Shown: one piece after another, positions 19,087 through 26,930 of the stretch
How the letters are laid out: every line of letters begins with the position of its first letter
Position numbering within the stretch: position 1 is the stretch's first letter
Assembly: GCA_019637155.1 (NCBI GenBank)
Contig: JAHBWE010000031.1
Coordinates: 1 to 64,000, forward strand
DNA length: 64,000 nucleotides
Direction of reading: 5' to 3'
Source of the DNA: Labilithrix sp.
GTDB lineage: Bacteria; Myxococcota_A; Polyangia; Polyangiales; Polyangiaceae
The notes under the pieces: generated by a model
What the model was told of the DNA's origin: nothing
Seen by the model: the letters and a program-made list of their open reading frames with translations, nothing else
The model's database searches: none
Translations under genes and position numbers: made by a program

Positions 19087-20639
19087 CGGTCCTTCCCCGA
19101 CAACGAGAGGGCGATCGAAAACCAGAGCATCGCGCGGAAGCGCTGGCCGGCGAGGCGGTTCATATCGTGCTGGAAGTCGGCGAGGACGAGCGAGCGCGGG
19201 AGGAACTTGTAGCCCGCCGCGACCGCGTAGCCGAGGTCGGTCGCGTCGCGATCGGGCCGCAGCTTGTCGTTCCATTGCCAGACGCCGAGGCGCCCCTGGA
19301 AGACGAAGCGGGTCTCGAGCGTGCGCTCGCCGTAGACGTCGAGGCCGACGCGATCGCCGCTCGTCGCGACGTCGGCCGCGCCGCGCGCGCCGAGCATTCC
19401 CTCGCCGATGCGGTAGCGCCCGGAGAGGTTCGCGCCGCCGACCGGCGAGACGGCGCTCGAAGGGTAGTAGTTGGCGAGCGCGAGCCCGCCCGGCGACGTG
19501 TTGTTGATCCCTTCTTCCGGGCCGGTCGCCACCGTGAAGAGCCGCGCGTGGAGGTTCCCCGCGACGCTGAGCCGGCTGCTCGGATCCCACGCCGCGCGGA
19601 ACGCGACGTCGTTCATCGGCATCGCCATGAAGAAGTTGAAGATCGAGTCGCCGTCGAAGGTCGGCTGGTAGAAGTCGTAGTCGAGGCTGAGCGTGACCTT
19701 CTTGCTCGTGTACCAGTCGACGGAGGCGAAGACGTTCGCCATCCGCTGCACGTAGAGGTCGTACGCGAAGCCGGCCTTGAAGCCGCCGAGCTCGGGGAGC
19801 ATGCCGTCCACCGCGTAGCCGACGCGCTCCTGCGAGATGCGCGCGCCGTCGTAGCCGATGGGTTGGCGGAGGCCGTTCGCGAACGGCGACGCGTTCGAGC
19901 CGCCGGTGTTGTACACGCGCCGGTAGGTCGCGCGGCCGTGGAGCCAGGTGAAGCCCGCCGTCTCGACCGCGGCGCCGAAGGCGGGGGCGAGGTTGTTCGG
20001 CTGGAACGAGGGGTAGACGTTCGGGTTGTTGTCGTAGTCGTTCGTGCGCCCGCGCCAGATGCCGTCGCGCTCGTAGCGGGGGGTGTTGAACGGAAAGCCG
20101 CCGCGCTGCTCGAGCCCGCCGTAGGCCTCGACCGCGAAGTAATACGGCGTCGTGACCTGCACCTGGCCGCCGTCGAACGACCACCACCCGAGGGCGTCGG
20201 TGACGTACTGCCGGCCGACGCGAAAGTTGAGGAAGCCGCGGAGAAAACGGCGGCCCTCGACGTAGCCGTACATCAGGTCGACCGGCCCGCGGTAAAACCC
20301 CGGGACGAAGCGATCGAGGCGGTTCAGCGACGTCTCCTCCGCGCTGCCGCCGTAGTCCGCGTCGTAGCGGAGGCGCGCGCGGAACGTGAGCGTCGGCGCC
20401 ATCGGATCGAGCGGCTTGTCGAGGAGGTTGTAGGCCGACGCGCCGATCGTCGTCGTGAGCCGCCGCCGCCCGATGACGGTCTGCCCCGAAGGGCTCCGCA
20501 TCTCGTAGAGCTGGGCCGCCGTATCGGCGGTGACCTCCGCGTCGATCGGCCGTCGTGGCTGGTCGTCCGCGCCCGCCCTCCCGCTCGCCGTAAACGCGGC
20601 GAAGCCGAGACTGGCACACAGGAAACGAGCGGACACCAC
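19083..20639 (-). CDS. predicted outer-membrane beta-barrel paired with the 13-haem cytochrome
   Basis: 518 residues, GTG start, signal peptide ending near GRAGA. The body alternates aromatic and hydrophobic strands with polar turns (for example YYFAVEAYGG, TLSLDYDFYQ, FVFQGRLGVWQW) over the whole length, typical of a large barrel. No catalytic motif. It is first in a two-gene operon with the multihaem cytochrome. MtrB/PioB or other porin-cytochrome barrels are comparable in role, but I cannot show homology by eye. Upstream, at 20640-20850, lies a repeat element. Confidence 0.75.
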   Translation of the reverse strand: MVSARFLCASLGFAAFTASGRAGADDQPRRPIDAEVTADTAAQLYEMRSPSGQTVIGRRRLTTTIGASAYNLLDKPLDPMAPTLTFRARLRYDADYGGSAEETSLNRLDRFVPGFYRGPVDLMYGYVEGRRFLRGFLNFRVGRQYVTDALGWWSFDGGQVQVTTPYYFAVEAYGGLEQRGGFPFNTPRYERDGIWRGRTNDYDNNPNVYPSFQPNNLAPAFGAAVETAGFTWLHGRATYRRVYNTGGSNASPFANGLRQPIGYDGARISQERVGYAVDGMLPELGGFKAGFAYDLYVQRMANVFASVDWYTSKKVTLSLDYDFYQPTFDGDSIFNFFMAMPMNDVAFRAAWDPSSRLSVAGNLHARLFTVATGPEEGINNTSPGGLALANYYPSSAVSPVGGANLSGRYRIGEGMLGARGAADVATSGDRVGLDVYGERTLETRFVFQGRLGVWQWNDKLRPDRDATDLGYAVAAGYKFLPRSLVLADFQHDMNRLAGQRFRAMLWFSIALSLSGKDR

Positions 20640-20680
20640 GGCGCCCGCGCAGCATCAATAAAGGCTGTGCTCATGTCAAT

Positions 20681-20800
20681 CAACGTCGGGGGCTTTGCCC
20701 CCGACACCCCCACCCCGCGACCACGGCCCTCGCGCGGAGCGCGAGGGTTGCTTCGCACCCGCTGGGGCGGCCGCGGTCGCGGGGGCCCCCGACGCGCTCA
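20681..20800 (-). repeat. inverted relative of the 14195-14310 intergenic repeat
   Basis: Begins with the perfect hairpin GTCGGGGGC-TTT-GCCCCCGAC (20685-20705), then CACCCCCACCCCGCGACCA and a CCTCGCG/CGCGAGG pair. Read on the minus strand it parallels the 14195 copy, including GAGGGCCGTG and GGGTGTCGGGGGC. It separates divergent genes, so simple terminator function is unlikely. Confidence 0.6.
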
Positions 20801-20866
20801 GACGCGCTCATTTGGGCAACGGGAGCGAGAGCTGTTGACGGCGATTGCAGGGGGGTGGCACGCTCC

Positions 20867-22360
20867 ATGGCGCCGGGTTCGCCCCGCAAAATGACCGAGA
20901 GCGCACAAAGATACCGCGTCGTCGAAAAGCTCGAGTCGGGGGGCATGGCGGAGGTGTTCCGCGCGGAGAGCGAAGGCCTCCAGGGCTTCCGCAAGCAGGT
21001 CGCGATCAAGCGCGTCCTCCCGCACCTCAGCGAGAAGAAGCGCTTCATCGCGATGTTCCTCGACGAGGCGCGCATCTCCGCGCAGCTCACGCACTCGAAC
21101 TGCGTGCAGGTCTTCGACATCGGCGTCGGTGACAACGCGTACTTCATCGTCATGGAGTTCGTCGACGGGGCGAACCTCAAGTCGATCGCCGAGTCGCTGA
21201 AGAAGCAGGGCAAGGACTTCCCCGTCGCCGCGGCCGCCTTCGTCTGCCACGAGATCTGCAAAGGCCTGAGCTACGCGCACGAGCTCACCGACCACACCGG
21301 CATGCCGCTCAACATCGTCCACCGCGACATGTCCCCGCCGAACGTGCTCGTCACGAAGTACGGCGAGGTGAAGATCGTGGACTTCGGTCTCGCGAAGGCG
21401 AGCTCGCAGCTCGAGAAGAGCGAGCCCGGCATCATCAAGGGCAAGTTCTCCTATCTGTCGCCGGAGGCGGCGATGGGGCAGGAGGTCGGGCCCGCGACCG
21501 ACATCTTCGCGGTCGGCATCATCCTCTGGGAGCTCCTCGCGGGGCAGCGCCTCTTCCTCGGCGAGACCGACTTCCAGACGGTGAAGAAGGTCCAGCAGAC
21601 CCAGGTCCCGCCGATCTCGCAGGTGAACCGCCGCGTCCCGCCCGAGCTCGAACGGATCGTGAACAAGGCCCTCGCCCGCGACGTGACGGCCCGCTACGCG
21701 ACCGCGCGCGAGCTGGGGCAGGACCTCAACCGGTTCCTCTTCGCTTACGGCCAGGCGATCGGCACGTTCGACATCGCGAACATCGTGCAGTCGACGATGC
21801 GCGACAAGCAGCGCGTGCGGCAGCCGCAGGGCTCGATCATCGACAAGCTGATCGAGGAGGCGCTCTTCGAGTTCACCTCCCTCAAGGAGGACGGCGCCTC
21901 GCAGGCCGGCATGAAGGTGAGCGCCGCCGCCGCGCCGCTGAACCCGGGCTCCTTCGTCGACCCAACGAACTGGGCGGAGGAGATCGCGGTCGGCCGCTCG
22001 CAGCCGATCGGCGGGAGCGGCGCCTACGACGCGTTCCGCGCCTCGCTCCCGGGCGACATCTTCGAGCAGGGAAACCTCTCGGCGCTCGAGGAGCAGGAGA
22101 CGCCCGCCTCTTCACGCCCGGTCCCGCCGCGCCCGACGCCGATCGGCGGACCGACCATCGACCCGGCGTCGCTCCTCGCCCCGCGCGGCCCGTCGATCCC
22201 GCCGCCGCCGCCGCCGAACGCGGTACCGATGCGAACCGGCTTCGACCCCAACGCGAAGGAAGGCGGCGGCAATAGCGCCACGATCGGCGTCGTCGTGCTC
22301 CTCGTCGTCGCCGCCGCCGCCGGCGCGGCGTGGTTCTCCGGCCTCATCCCCCACCCGTGA
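20867..22360 (+). CDS. Hanks-type Ser/Thr protein kinase with C-terminal membrane anchor
   Basis: Start at ATG 20867 behind a G-rich stretch; ATG 20891 is possible. The kinase domain (about residues 15-290) has VAIKRVLPH (catalytic Lys), IVHRDMSPPNVLV (HRD loop), KIVDFGLAK (DFG), and SPEAAMGQEVGPATD in place of APE. A Pro-rich juxtamembrane part (about 400-470) precedes a single TM segment, GVVVLLVVAAAAGAAWF. Only a short tail follows it, so sensing is probably not extracellular. In myxobacteria such kinases feed FHA proteins, and three FHA proteins are encoded in this window. Confidence 0.93.
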   Translation: MAPGSPRKMTESAQRYRVVEKLESGGMAEVFRAESEGLQGFRKQVAIKRVLPHLSEKKRFIAMFLDEARISAQLTHSNCVQVFDIGVGDNAYFIVMEFVDGANLKSIAESLKKQGKDFPVAAAAFVCHEICKGLSYAHELTDHTGMPLNIVHRDMSPPNVLVTKYGEVKIVDFGLAKASSQLEKSEPGIIKGKFSYLSPEAAMGQEVGPATDIFAVGIILWELLAGQRLFLGETDFQTVKKVQQTQVPPISQVNRRVPPELERIVNKALARDVTARYATARELGQDLNRFLFAYGQAIGTFDIANIVQSTMRDKQRVRQPQGSIIDKLIEEALFEFTSLKEDGASQAGMKVSAAAAPLNPGSFVDPTNWAEEIAVGRSQPIGGSGAYDAFRASLPGDIFEQGNLSALEEQETPASSRPVPPRPTPIGGPTIDPASLLAPRGPSIPPPPPPNAVPMRTGFDPNAKEGGGNSATIGVVVLLVVAAAAGAAWFSGLIPHP

Positions 22361-22440
22361 AGGCCTGTCCATCCAGGCGGAATCAGGGCGCTTTTGCGCC
22401 TAGTTGGCATGCGTGCGCGGGCTGTTGTAGCTCTGGGCCC

Positions 22441-23211
22441 GTGGCGCTCTTCTGCCGACGCTCCGCGGTCGTGACGTTCGCCGTCTTCGTCGCGTCGTGC
22501 TCGCTCTTCACCTCGAACACGGTCGAGGGCGGGCGCGGTCCATGCCCCGCCGGCATGGTGCACATCGATCTCGACGGCGCGCCGCGCGGCTACTGCATCG
22601 ACAAGTACGAGGCGTCGGTCGTCGAGATCCGCGGCAAGGAGGAGGTCGCGCACGCGCCGTACGAGCCGGTGACGAACCTCAAGGTGAAGGCGGTCTCGCG
22701 CGCGGGGGCGGTGCCGCAGGGGTACATCTCGAAGAACGAGGCGGAGGCGGCCTGCGTCGCGGCGAAGAAGCGCCTCTGCACCGCGGTCGAGTGGCAGACG
22801 GCGTGCCGGGGGCGGAAGCCGACGAAGTTCCCGTACGGCGACGAGCGCAAGGACGGCTACTGCAACGACTCGGGCCGCGCGCCCCTCGCCGCGCTCCACC
22901 CCGAGCTCCCGGGCGACGAGGTCTACTCCTCGCACGCGGCGCTGAACGATCCGCGCATCAACCGCGCGCCGAACACCGTCGCGCCGGCCGGCAAGTTCGA
23001 CAAGTGCAAGAACGCCTACGGCGTGTTCGACATGGTCGGCAACCTCCACGAGTGGACCGCGGAGGTGAACGGATCACGCGGCGTGTTCCGCGGCGGCTAC
23101 TACCAGGACACGCACCTCAACGGCGACGGCTGCGGCTACAAGACCGACGCCCACGGTCTCTCGTACCACGACTACTCGACCGGCTTCCGCTGCTGCGCGA
23201 ACCCTCGTTGA
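22441..23211 (+). CDS. lipoprotein with formylglycine-generating enzyme (SUMF1) type domain
   Basis: GTG 22441 begins a signal with lipobox FVASC; upstream codons in frame look non-coding. The domain shows the SUMF1/FGE-sulfatase pattern: GMVHIDLDG, YCIDKYEAS, AACVAAKKRLCTAVEWQTAC, YGVFDMVGNLHEWT and RGGYYQD, ending in STGFRCCANPR. The same fold occurs in non-catalytic members; the active-site cysteine pair of true FGE cannot be assigned by eye, so a binding or structural role is equally likely. It follows the kinase gene with an 80-bp gap. Confidence 0.85.
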   Translation: MALFCRRSAVVTFAVFVASCSLFTSNTVEGGRGPCPAGMVHIDLDGAPRGYCIDKYEASVVEIRGKEEVAHAPYEPVTNLKVKAVSRAGAVPQGYISKNEAEAACVAAKKRLCTAVEWQTACRGRKPTKFPYGDERKDGYCNDSGRAPLAALHPELPGDEVYSSHAALNDPRINRAPNTVAPAGKFDKCKNAYGVFDMVGNLHEWTAEVNGSRGVFRGGYYQDTHLNGDGCGYKTDAHGLSYHDYSTGFRCCANPR

Positions 23212-23215
23212 CGTT

Positions 23216-23236
23216 CGAGAGGGCGCTGCCCTCTCG
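23216..23236. terminator. perfect 9-bp hairpin after the FGE-type gene
   Basis: CGAGAGGGC-GCT-GCCCTCTCG lies 5 bp after the stop, between convergent genes. There is no T-run, so factor-independent termination is uncertain; a bidirectional mRNA 3'-end structure is plausible. Confidence 0.5.
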
Positions 23237-23333
23237 AGCTCTCCCGCCGGGGGCCTCTCCGTGCGCGGGGCGCGCTCCGCCGCCCCCGTACCCCGCAGAG
23301 GGGGTTCGGGGAGTTATTGGCAGTCGATGCGCG

Positions 23334-24038
23334 TCACTTGCAGTCGATGGGGCGGCCGGGGCGGGTCGAGATGGTGCAGGACGTCTTGCACGTGCGGGTC
23401 TTCGTGTAGCGGTTGCCCTGGCAGACAAGCTCCGTCTTTCCGTCGGTCGAGCATACGACCATGCCGGCGACGCCGCAGGGGTCGCCGACCTCGGAGATCG
23501 ACTCGTCGCACGACGGTCCCTCCGGCTTCGTGATGCAGCCGTGCTCCCCGCGGCACTGGCGGTGGAGCACGAACTTGCCGCTCCGGCACGCCAGCATCTG
23601 CTTCTTGTCCTCGGTGCAGGCGAGCGCGCCGTCCTTGTTGCAGGCGTCGTCCTTCACCGCGACCGACGCATCGCACGCCGGCGTGCGCCCCAACATCGAG
23701 CAGCCGTCCGGCCCGCGGCAGTCGGCGAGCTTCTCGAAGCGGCCGCCCTTGCAGGCGAGGGCCTGCTTCTTGTCGGCCGTGCACGCGTGCTCGTCGTCCT
23801 CGCCCATGCAGGTCGCGCCGGCGCTCGCGATCGACGTGTCGCAGTTGATGTGGTCCTCGTACTTCGCGCACTTGAGCGGGCCGGCGCACGCGACCGACAC
23901 GAACGTGCCGTTGCGGCAGACGAGGCCGCTCGCCTTGTCGGCGGCGCAGGCCTGCTCGTTCCCTTTGCAGGGAGCGCCTTCCTTCGTCTTGTTGCACGCC
24001 GCGGCGACGAGCAAGAGGACGAGCGCGAAGATCCTCAC
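23334..24038 (-). CDS. Cys-rich repeat lipoprotein
   Basis: GTG 24038 overlaps the M18 peptidase stop (GTGA) and starts VRIFALVLLLVAAACNK, a lipoprotein signal. The mature part (about 215 residues) is built from four or five repeats of roughly 45 residues with the pattern C-x-D-x-A-L-x-C-x2-G-x-F-x8-C, for example LVCRNGTFVSVAC, LACKGGRFEKLADC, LACRSGKFVLHRQC and LVCQGNRYTKTRTC. About 24 cysteines suggest many disulfides in the envelope. Family not recognised. Confidence 0.75.
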   Translation of the reverse strand: MRIFALVLLLVAAACNKTKEGAPCKGNEQACAADKASGLVCRNGTFVSVACAGPLKCAKYEDHINCDTSIASAGATCMGEDDEHACTADKKQALACKGGRFEKLADCRGPDGCSMLGRTPACDASVAVKDDACNKDGALACTEDKKQMLACRSGKFVLHRQCRGEHGCITKPEGPSCDESISEVGDPCGVAGMVVCSTDGKTELVCQGNRYTKTRTCKTSCTISTRPGRPIDCK

Positions 24039-25342
24039 GCGCCGCCGGGATCGGGGTGGTTGTAGAAGGCCGTCATCACGCGCGTCATCAGGGCCGGGTC
24101 CTTCGCGCCGCAGAGCTCGCGGATCGAGTGCATGCTCAGCATCGCGTTGCCGACGTCGACGGTGCGGATGCCGAGGAGCGTCGACGCGATCGGCCCGATC
24201 GTGCTGCCGCACGGGAGATCGGTGCGATGCGAGTAGTGCTGGAACGGGACCTCGACCTGCTTGCAGAGCTCACGGAACATCGCCGCGGTCGCGCCGGAGG
24301 TCGCGTAGCGCTGCTGGGCGTTGATCTTGACGACGGGGCCGCCGTTGAGCGCCGGCTTGTGCCGCTCGTCGTGCTTCGCGGCGTAGTTCGGGTGGACCGC
24401 GTGCGCCATGTCGGCGGAGAGGCAGAAGGAGCCGGCGAGCGCGCGGTGGTAGTCCTCGCGCGAGCCGCCGCGGGCGGTGACGACGCGCTCGAGCGCGCGC
24501 GGCAAGAAGCCGGAGTGCGCGCCGTACGCGGTCTCGCTCCCGATCTCCTCGTGGTCGAAGAGGACGACGACGGGGACGAGGTCTCCGCTCTGCGCCTTCG
24601 CCGCGGCCTCCGCGAGGGCGACGACGCCGGCGTGCGACATCCCGAGGTTGTCGAGGCGGGCCGAGAAGAGCAGCTCGTCGTCGCGGCCGCCGAGGGTCGG
24701 CGGGACGACGTCGTAGAGCATGAGCTCGTGCCCGGCGATCGCGTCCTTCGCGACCGAGAGCTCCTCCGCGAGCATCGAGGCGAGGTCGGGGGCCCCGTCG
24801 CGCGCGAGGCCGAAGATCGGCGCGAGGTGCTCCTGGCGGTTCAGCTTCAGGCCGTCGTTGACGTCGCGGTCGAGGTGGATCGCGAGCTGCGTGACGCGGC
24901 ACAGCGGCTTCGTGAAGCGGACGAGGCGCGACGCGAGGGCGCCGGTCTTGGCGTCGCGCACGAAGACGCGGCCGGCGAGGGAGCAGTCGCGGTCGAGCCA
25001 CGAGTTGAGGAGCACGCCGCCGTAGACCTCGACGCCGAGCTGCGCGTAGCCCTCCTTTTTGTACTCCGCGTTCGGCTTCAGCCGCAGGTTCGGGGAGTCG
25101 GTGTGCGCGCCGACGATGCGGAAGCCGGCAATCTTCTTTCCTTCGGGGAGGACGAAGGCGAAGAGGCTCGAGCCGCCGTGGCTCATCATGTAGCGGCCGG
25201 GCGCGAGGTCCTCCCACGCGTCCGCCTCCGTGATGGGCTTCCAGCCGGCCTTGGCGAGGCGCTGCATCGCGCCCGCGACGGCATGGAACGGGGTGGGGGA
25301 GTCGCCGAGGAACGCGAGGAGATCGGGGAGCAGATCGGTCAC
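24035..25342 (-). CDS. apeB: M18-family aspartyl aminopeptidase
   Basis: 435 residues, GTG start. M18 signatures are visible: GAHTDSPNLRLKPN (zinc His/Asp), VLLNSWLDRD, VVLFDHEEIGSETAYG (catalytic Glu pair), SADMAHAVHPNY, and the late MHSIRELCGAKD with a zinc-binding His. Cytosolic dodecameric enzyme removing N-terminal acidic residues. It is upstream of and coupled to the Cys-rich lipoprotein gene, an unexpected pairing without obvious pathway logic. Confidence 0.93.
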   Translation of the reverse strand: MTDLLPDLLAFLGDSPTPFHAVAGAMQRLAKAGWKPITEADAWEDLAPGRYMMSHGGSSLFAFVLPEGKKIAGFRIVGAHTDSPNLRLKPNAEYKKEGYAQLGVEVYGGVLLNSWLDRDCSLAGRVFVRDAKTGALASRLVRFTKPLCRVTQLAIHLDRDVNDGLKLNRQEHLAPIFGLARDGAPDLASMLAEELSVAKDAIAGHELMLYDVVPPTLGGRDDELLFSARLDNLGMSHAGVVALAEAAAKAQSGDLVPVVVLFDHEEIGSETAYGAHSGFLPRALERVVTARGGSREDYHRALAGSFCLSADMAHAVHPNYAAKHDERHKPALNGGPVVKINAQQRYATSGATAAMFRELCKQVEVPFQHYSHRTDLPCGSTIGPIASTLLGIRTVDVGNAMLSMHSIRELCGAKDPALMTRVMTAFYNHPDPGGA

Positions 25343-25376
25343 GCGGCGAGTCTATCGAACGGCCGCGCGGCGCTCC

Positions 25377-26141
25377 TCACTTCTTCTTCTTGGGCTTGCC
25401 CTTCGCCGGCTTGGGCGCGGGCTTCTTCGGCGCCGGCTTCTTGGCCGCCGGCTTGGGCGCGGGCTTCTTGGCGGCGGGCTTCTTGGCCACCGGCTTCGGC
25501 GCGGGCTTCTTGGCGACGGGCTTGGCCGGCTTCGCGGGGGCCTTCGCCTTCGCAGGGGCCTTCGCCTTCGCGGGCGGCGCTTTCGGCGGCGGCGGCGCGG
25601 CCTTCTTCGCCGCGAGCGCCTTCTTCGCCGCGAGCCGCTCCTTGAGGCTGCCCTTCTTCGGCGGCGTCTCCTCCTCGTCCTCCTCGTCGTCTTCCGGGGG
25701 CGGGAGCGGCCTCCGCGGCGGGGGCGGGTTCCGAGGATCGGGGAGGAACTTACTGAAGAAGTTCCGCATCGGCGTGAAGTAGGAGTCGTTCCAGACCGAG
25801 CGGCACTTCTCGCCCTGACCCTCCGGGATCTCCGTCTGGATCAGCGTGATCCGCGTGCTGCCGCCGATCGCTTCGAGGTGGACCTCGACCTTCGAGTCGT
25901 GGGCGTCTCTCGGGAAGTCCGATGTTCGCCACGCCATGACGATGCGGCGCCCGAGGTCGAGGATCACCAGCTTGCCGCTGATGTACCCGTTCGCGGCCGT
26001 GAATTTCGCGCCGACGGTCGGATCGATCTTCGCCGTCGCCCCCGTCATCGCGCTGTGTTGCTCCGAGGAGAGCCACGCGTAATAGAGGGTGGTCGGTGCC
26101 GCCGGGATCGCCGTCGTGACGCGGATGGCCTCCTTCTTCAT
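25377..26141 (-). CDS. SRPBCC (AHSA1-like) protein with histone-H1-like Lys/Pro/Ala tail
   Basis: The first 140 residues match the START/SRPBCC AHSA1 type: VTTAIPAAPTTLYYAWLSSEQHSAMTG at the N-terminus, later RIVMAWRTSDFP and TRITLIQTEIPEG, and a final helix around WNDSYFTPMRNFFSKF. An acidic hinge (PPPEDDEEDEEE) then leads to about 95 residues of (K/P/A)-rich repeats such as AKAPAKAKAP, KPAPKPVAKK and AAKKPAPKP, like the C-terminal domain of histone H1 or bacterial H1-like proteins. The tail predicts nucleic-acid binding. The gene starts 56 bp from the end of the tRNA array and is on the same strand downstream of it. Confidence 0.85.
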   Translation of the reverse strand: MKKEAIRVTTAIPAAPTTLYYAWLSSEQHSAMTGATAKIDPTVGAKFTAANGYISGKLVILDLGRRIVMAWRTSDFPRDAHDSKVEVHLEAIGGSTRITLIQTEIPEGQGEKCRSVWNDSYFTPMRNFFSKFLPDPRNPPPPRRPLPPPEDDEEDEEETPPKKGSLKERLAAKKALAAKKAAPPPPKAPPAKAKAPAKAKAPAKPAKPVAKKPAPKPVAKKPAAKKPAPKPAAKKPAPKKPAPKPAKGKPKKKK

Positions 26142-26196
26142 GCAGAGGAGCGTAACTCGCCGCGCCGAGGGGGACCTACTTTTGAGATGTAATGAG

Positions 26197-26281
26197 TGGA
26201 TCGGGAGGGAATTGAACCCCCAGTGCCTTTAGGGACCCCATTTACAGCGGGGTGCGGCCATCCGATATCCGCGTCCGATCC
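26197..26281 (-). tRNA. tRNA-Tyr(GTA)
   Basis: Acceptor GGATCGG/CCGATCC, anticodon loop CTGTAAA, long variable arm, T-loop TTCAATT, A73. CCA is not encoded. Last tRNA of the array in transcription order. Confidence 0.93.
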
Positions 26282-26300
26282 GTGGGAAAAACTGGCGTCG

Positions 26301-26387
26301 TGGCGGAAGTCAGGTGAGTCGAACACCAATCCTCGCGGACTTCCCGGGTAGCAACCGGGCCTGCGAACCTCTCGCAGTATGACTTCC
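26301..26387 (-). tRNA. tRNA-Ser(GCT)
   Basis: Acceptor GGAAGTC/GACTTCC, anticodon loop TTGCTAC, long variable arm, T-loop TTCGACT, G73 with encoded CCA (included in the coordinates). Confidence 0.92.
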
Positions 26388-26400
26388 ATAAGTGATGCGG

Positions 26401-26473
26401 TACGGGGCGAGAGGATCGAACTCTCCTGCGCCTGCGTGTGAGACAGGTGTCATCACCAGATGACGGGCCCCGC
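26401..26473 (-). tRNA. tRNA-Val(CAC)
   Basis: Acceptor GCGGGGC/GCCCCGT (terminal G-U), anticodon loop CTCACAC, T-stem GAGAG/CTCTC with TTCGATC, A73. Confidence 0.92.
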
Positions 26474-26482
26474 GTGGCGTAG

Positions 26483-26555
26483 CTCCGGGAGAGGGACTTG
26501 CACCCCCATCTCAGCGGTTCAAAGCCGCGTATCCTGGCTATTGGACGATCCCGGA
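26483..26555 (-). tRNA. tRNA-Gln(TTG)
   Basis: Acceptor TCCGGGA/TCCCGGA, anticodon loop CTTTGAA. The T-loop is TGCAAGT, with G at the pseudouridine-55 position. Outer anticodon-stem pair is C-T. Confidence 0.85.
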
Positions 26556-26561
26556 AGACGG

Positions 26562-26630
26562 TCGCTACGGACAGAGTCGAACTGTCTCGACCGCGCTTAT
26601 GAGGCGCGCCGTCCTCCGAGGATCGCAGCG
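26562..26630 (-). tRNA. tRNA with CAT anticodon, shortened D-arm
   Basis: Acceptor CGCTGCG/CGTAGCG (one G-U), anticodon CTCATAA on a CGCGC/GCGCG stem, T-loop TTCGACT. The D-arm region has only about 15 nt. Met or Ile2; C1-G72 pairing argues against an initiator. Confidence 0.75.
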
Positions 26631-26676
26631 TCGGGCCGCGTCCTCGTTCTCGCCCGAAGGCGGTCACGAGGGCGGC

Positions 26677-26750
26677 TGGAGCGGTGACCGGGAATCGCAC
26701 CCGGATCTCGAGCGTGGCGGGCTCGGGTTCTGCTCTTGAACTACCACCGC
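26677..26750 (-). tRNA. tRNA-Gly(GCC) with C33
   Basis: Acceptor GCGGTGG/TCACCGC (one G-U), anticodon loop CCGCCAC, so position 33 is C instead of U. T-loop TGCGATT (G55). U73 with encoded CCA. Confidence 0.85.
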
Positions 26751-26782
26751 AAAATCGTGGGCGCGTCCGTCACACGCGCCGG

Positions 26783-26856
26783 AGCCATCCGAGGGAATTG
26801 CACCCTCCTCATTCCTCGCTACCAGTGAGGTGCCCCGCTGTCTGGGCGTGGACGGC
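26783..26856 (-). tRNA. tRNA-Thr(GGT)
   Basis: Acceptor GCCGTCC/GGATGGC, anticodon loop CTGGTAG with an A-C inner stem mismatch, T-loop TGCAATT (G55). Confidence 0.85.
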
Positions 26857-26930
26857 AAAGTCGAGCGATCGACAACGAGTGGTGCGCGCCGGGTCTCGCC
26901 CGGCGGCGCATTTGTCGTGCTCGGTGTCGG

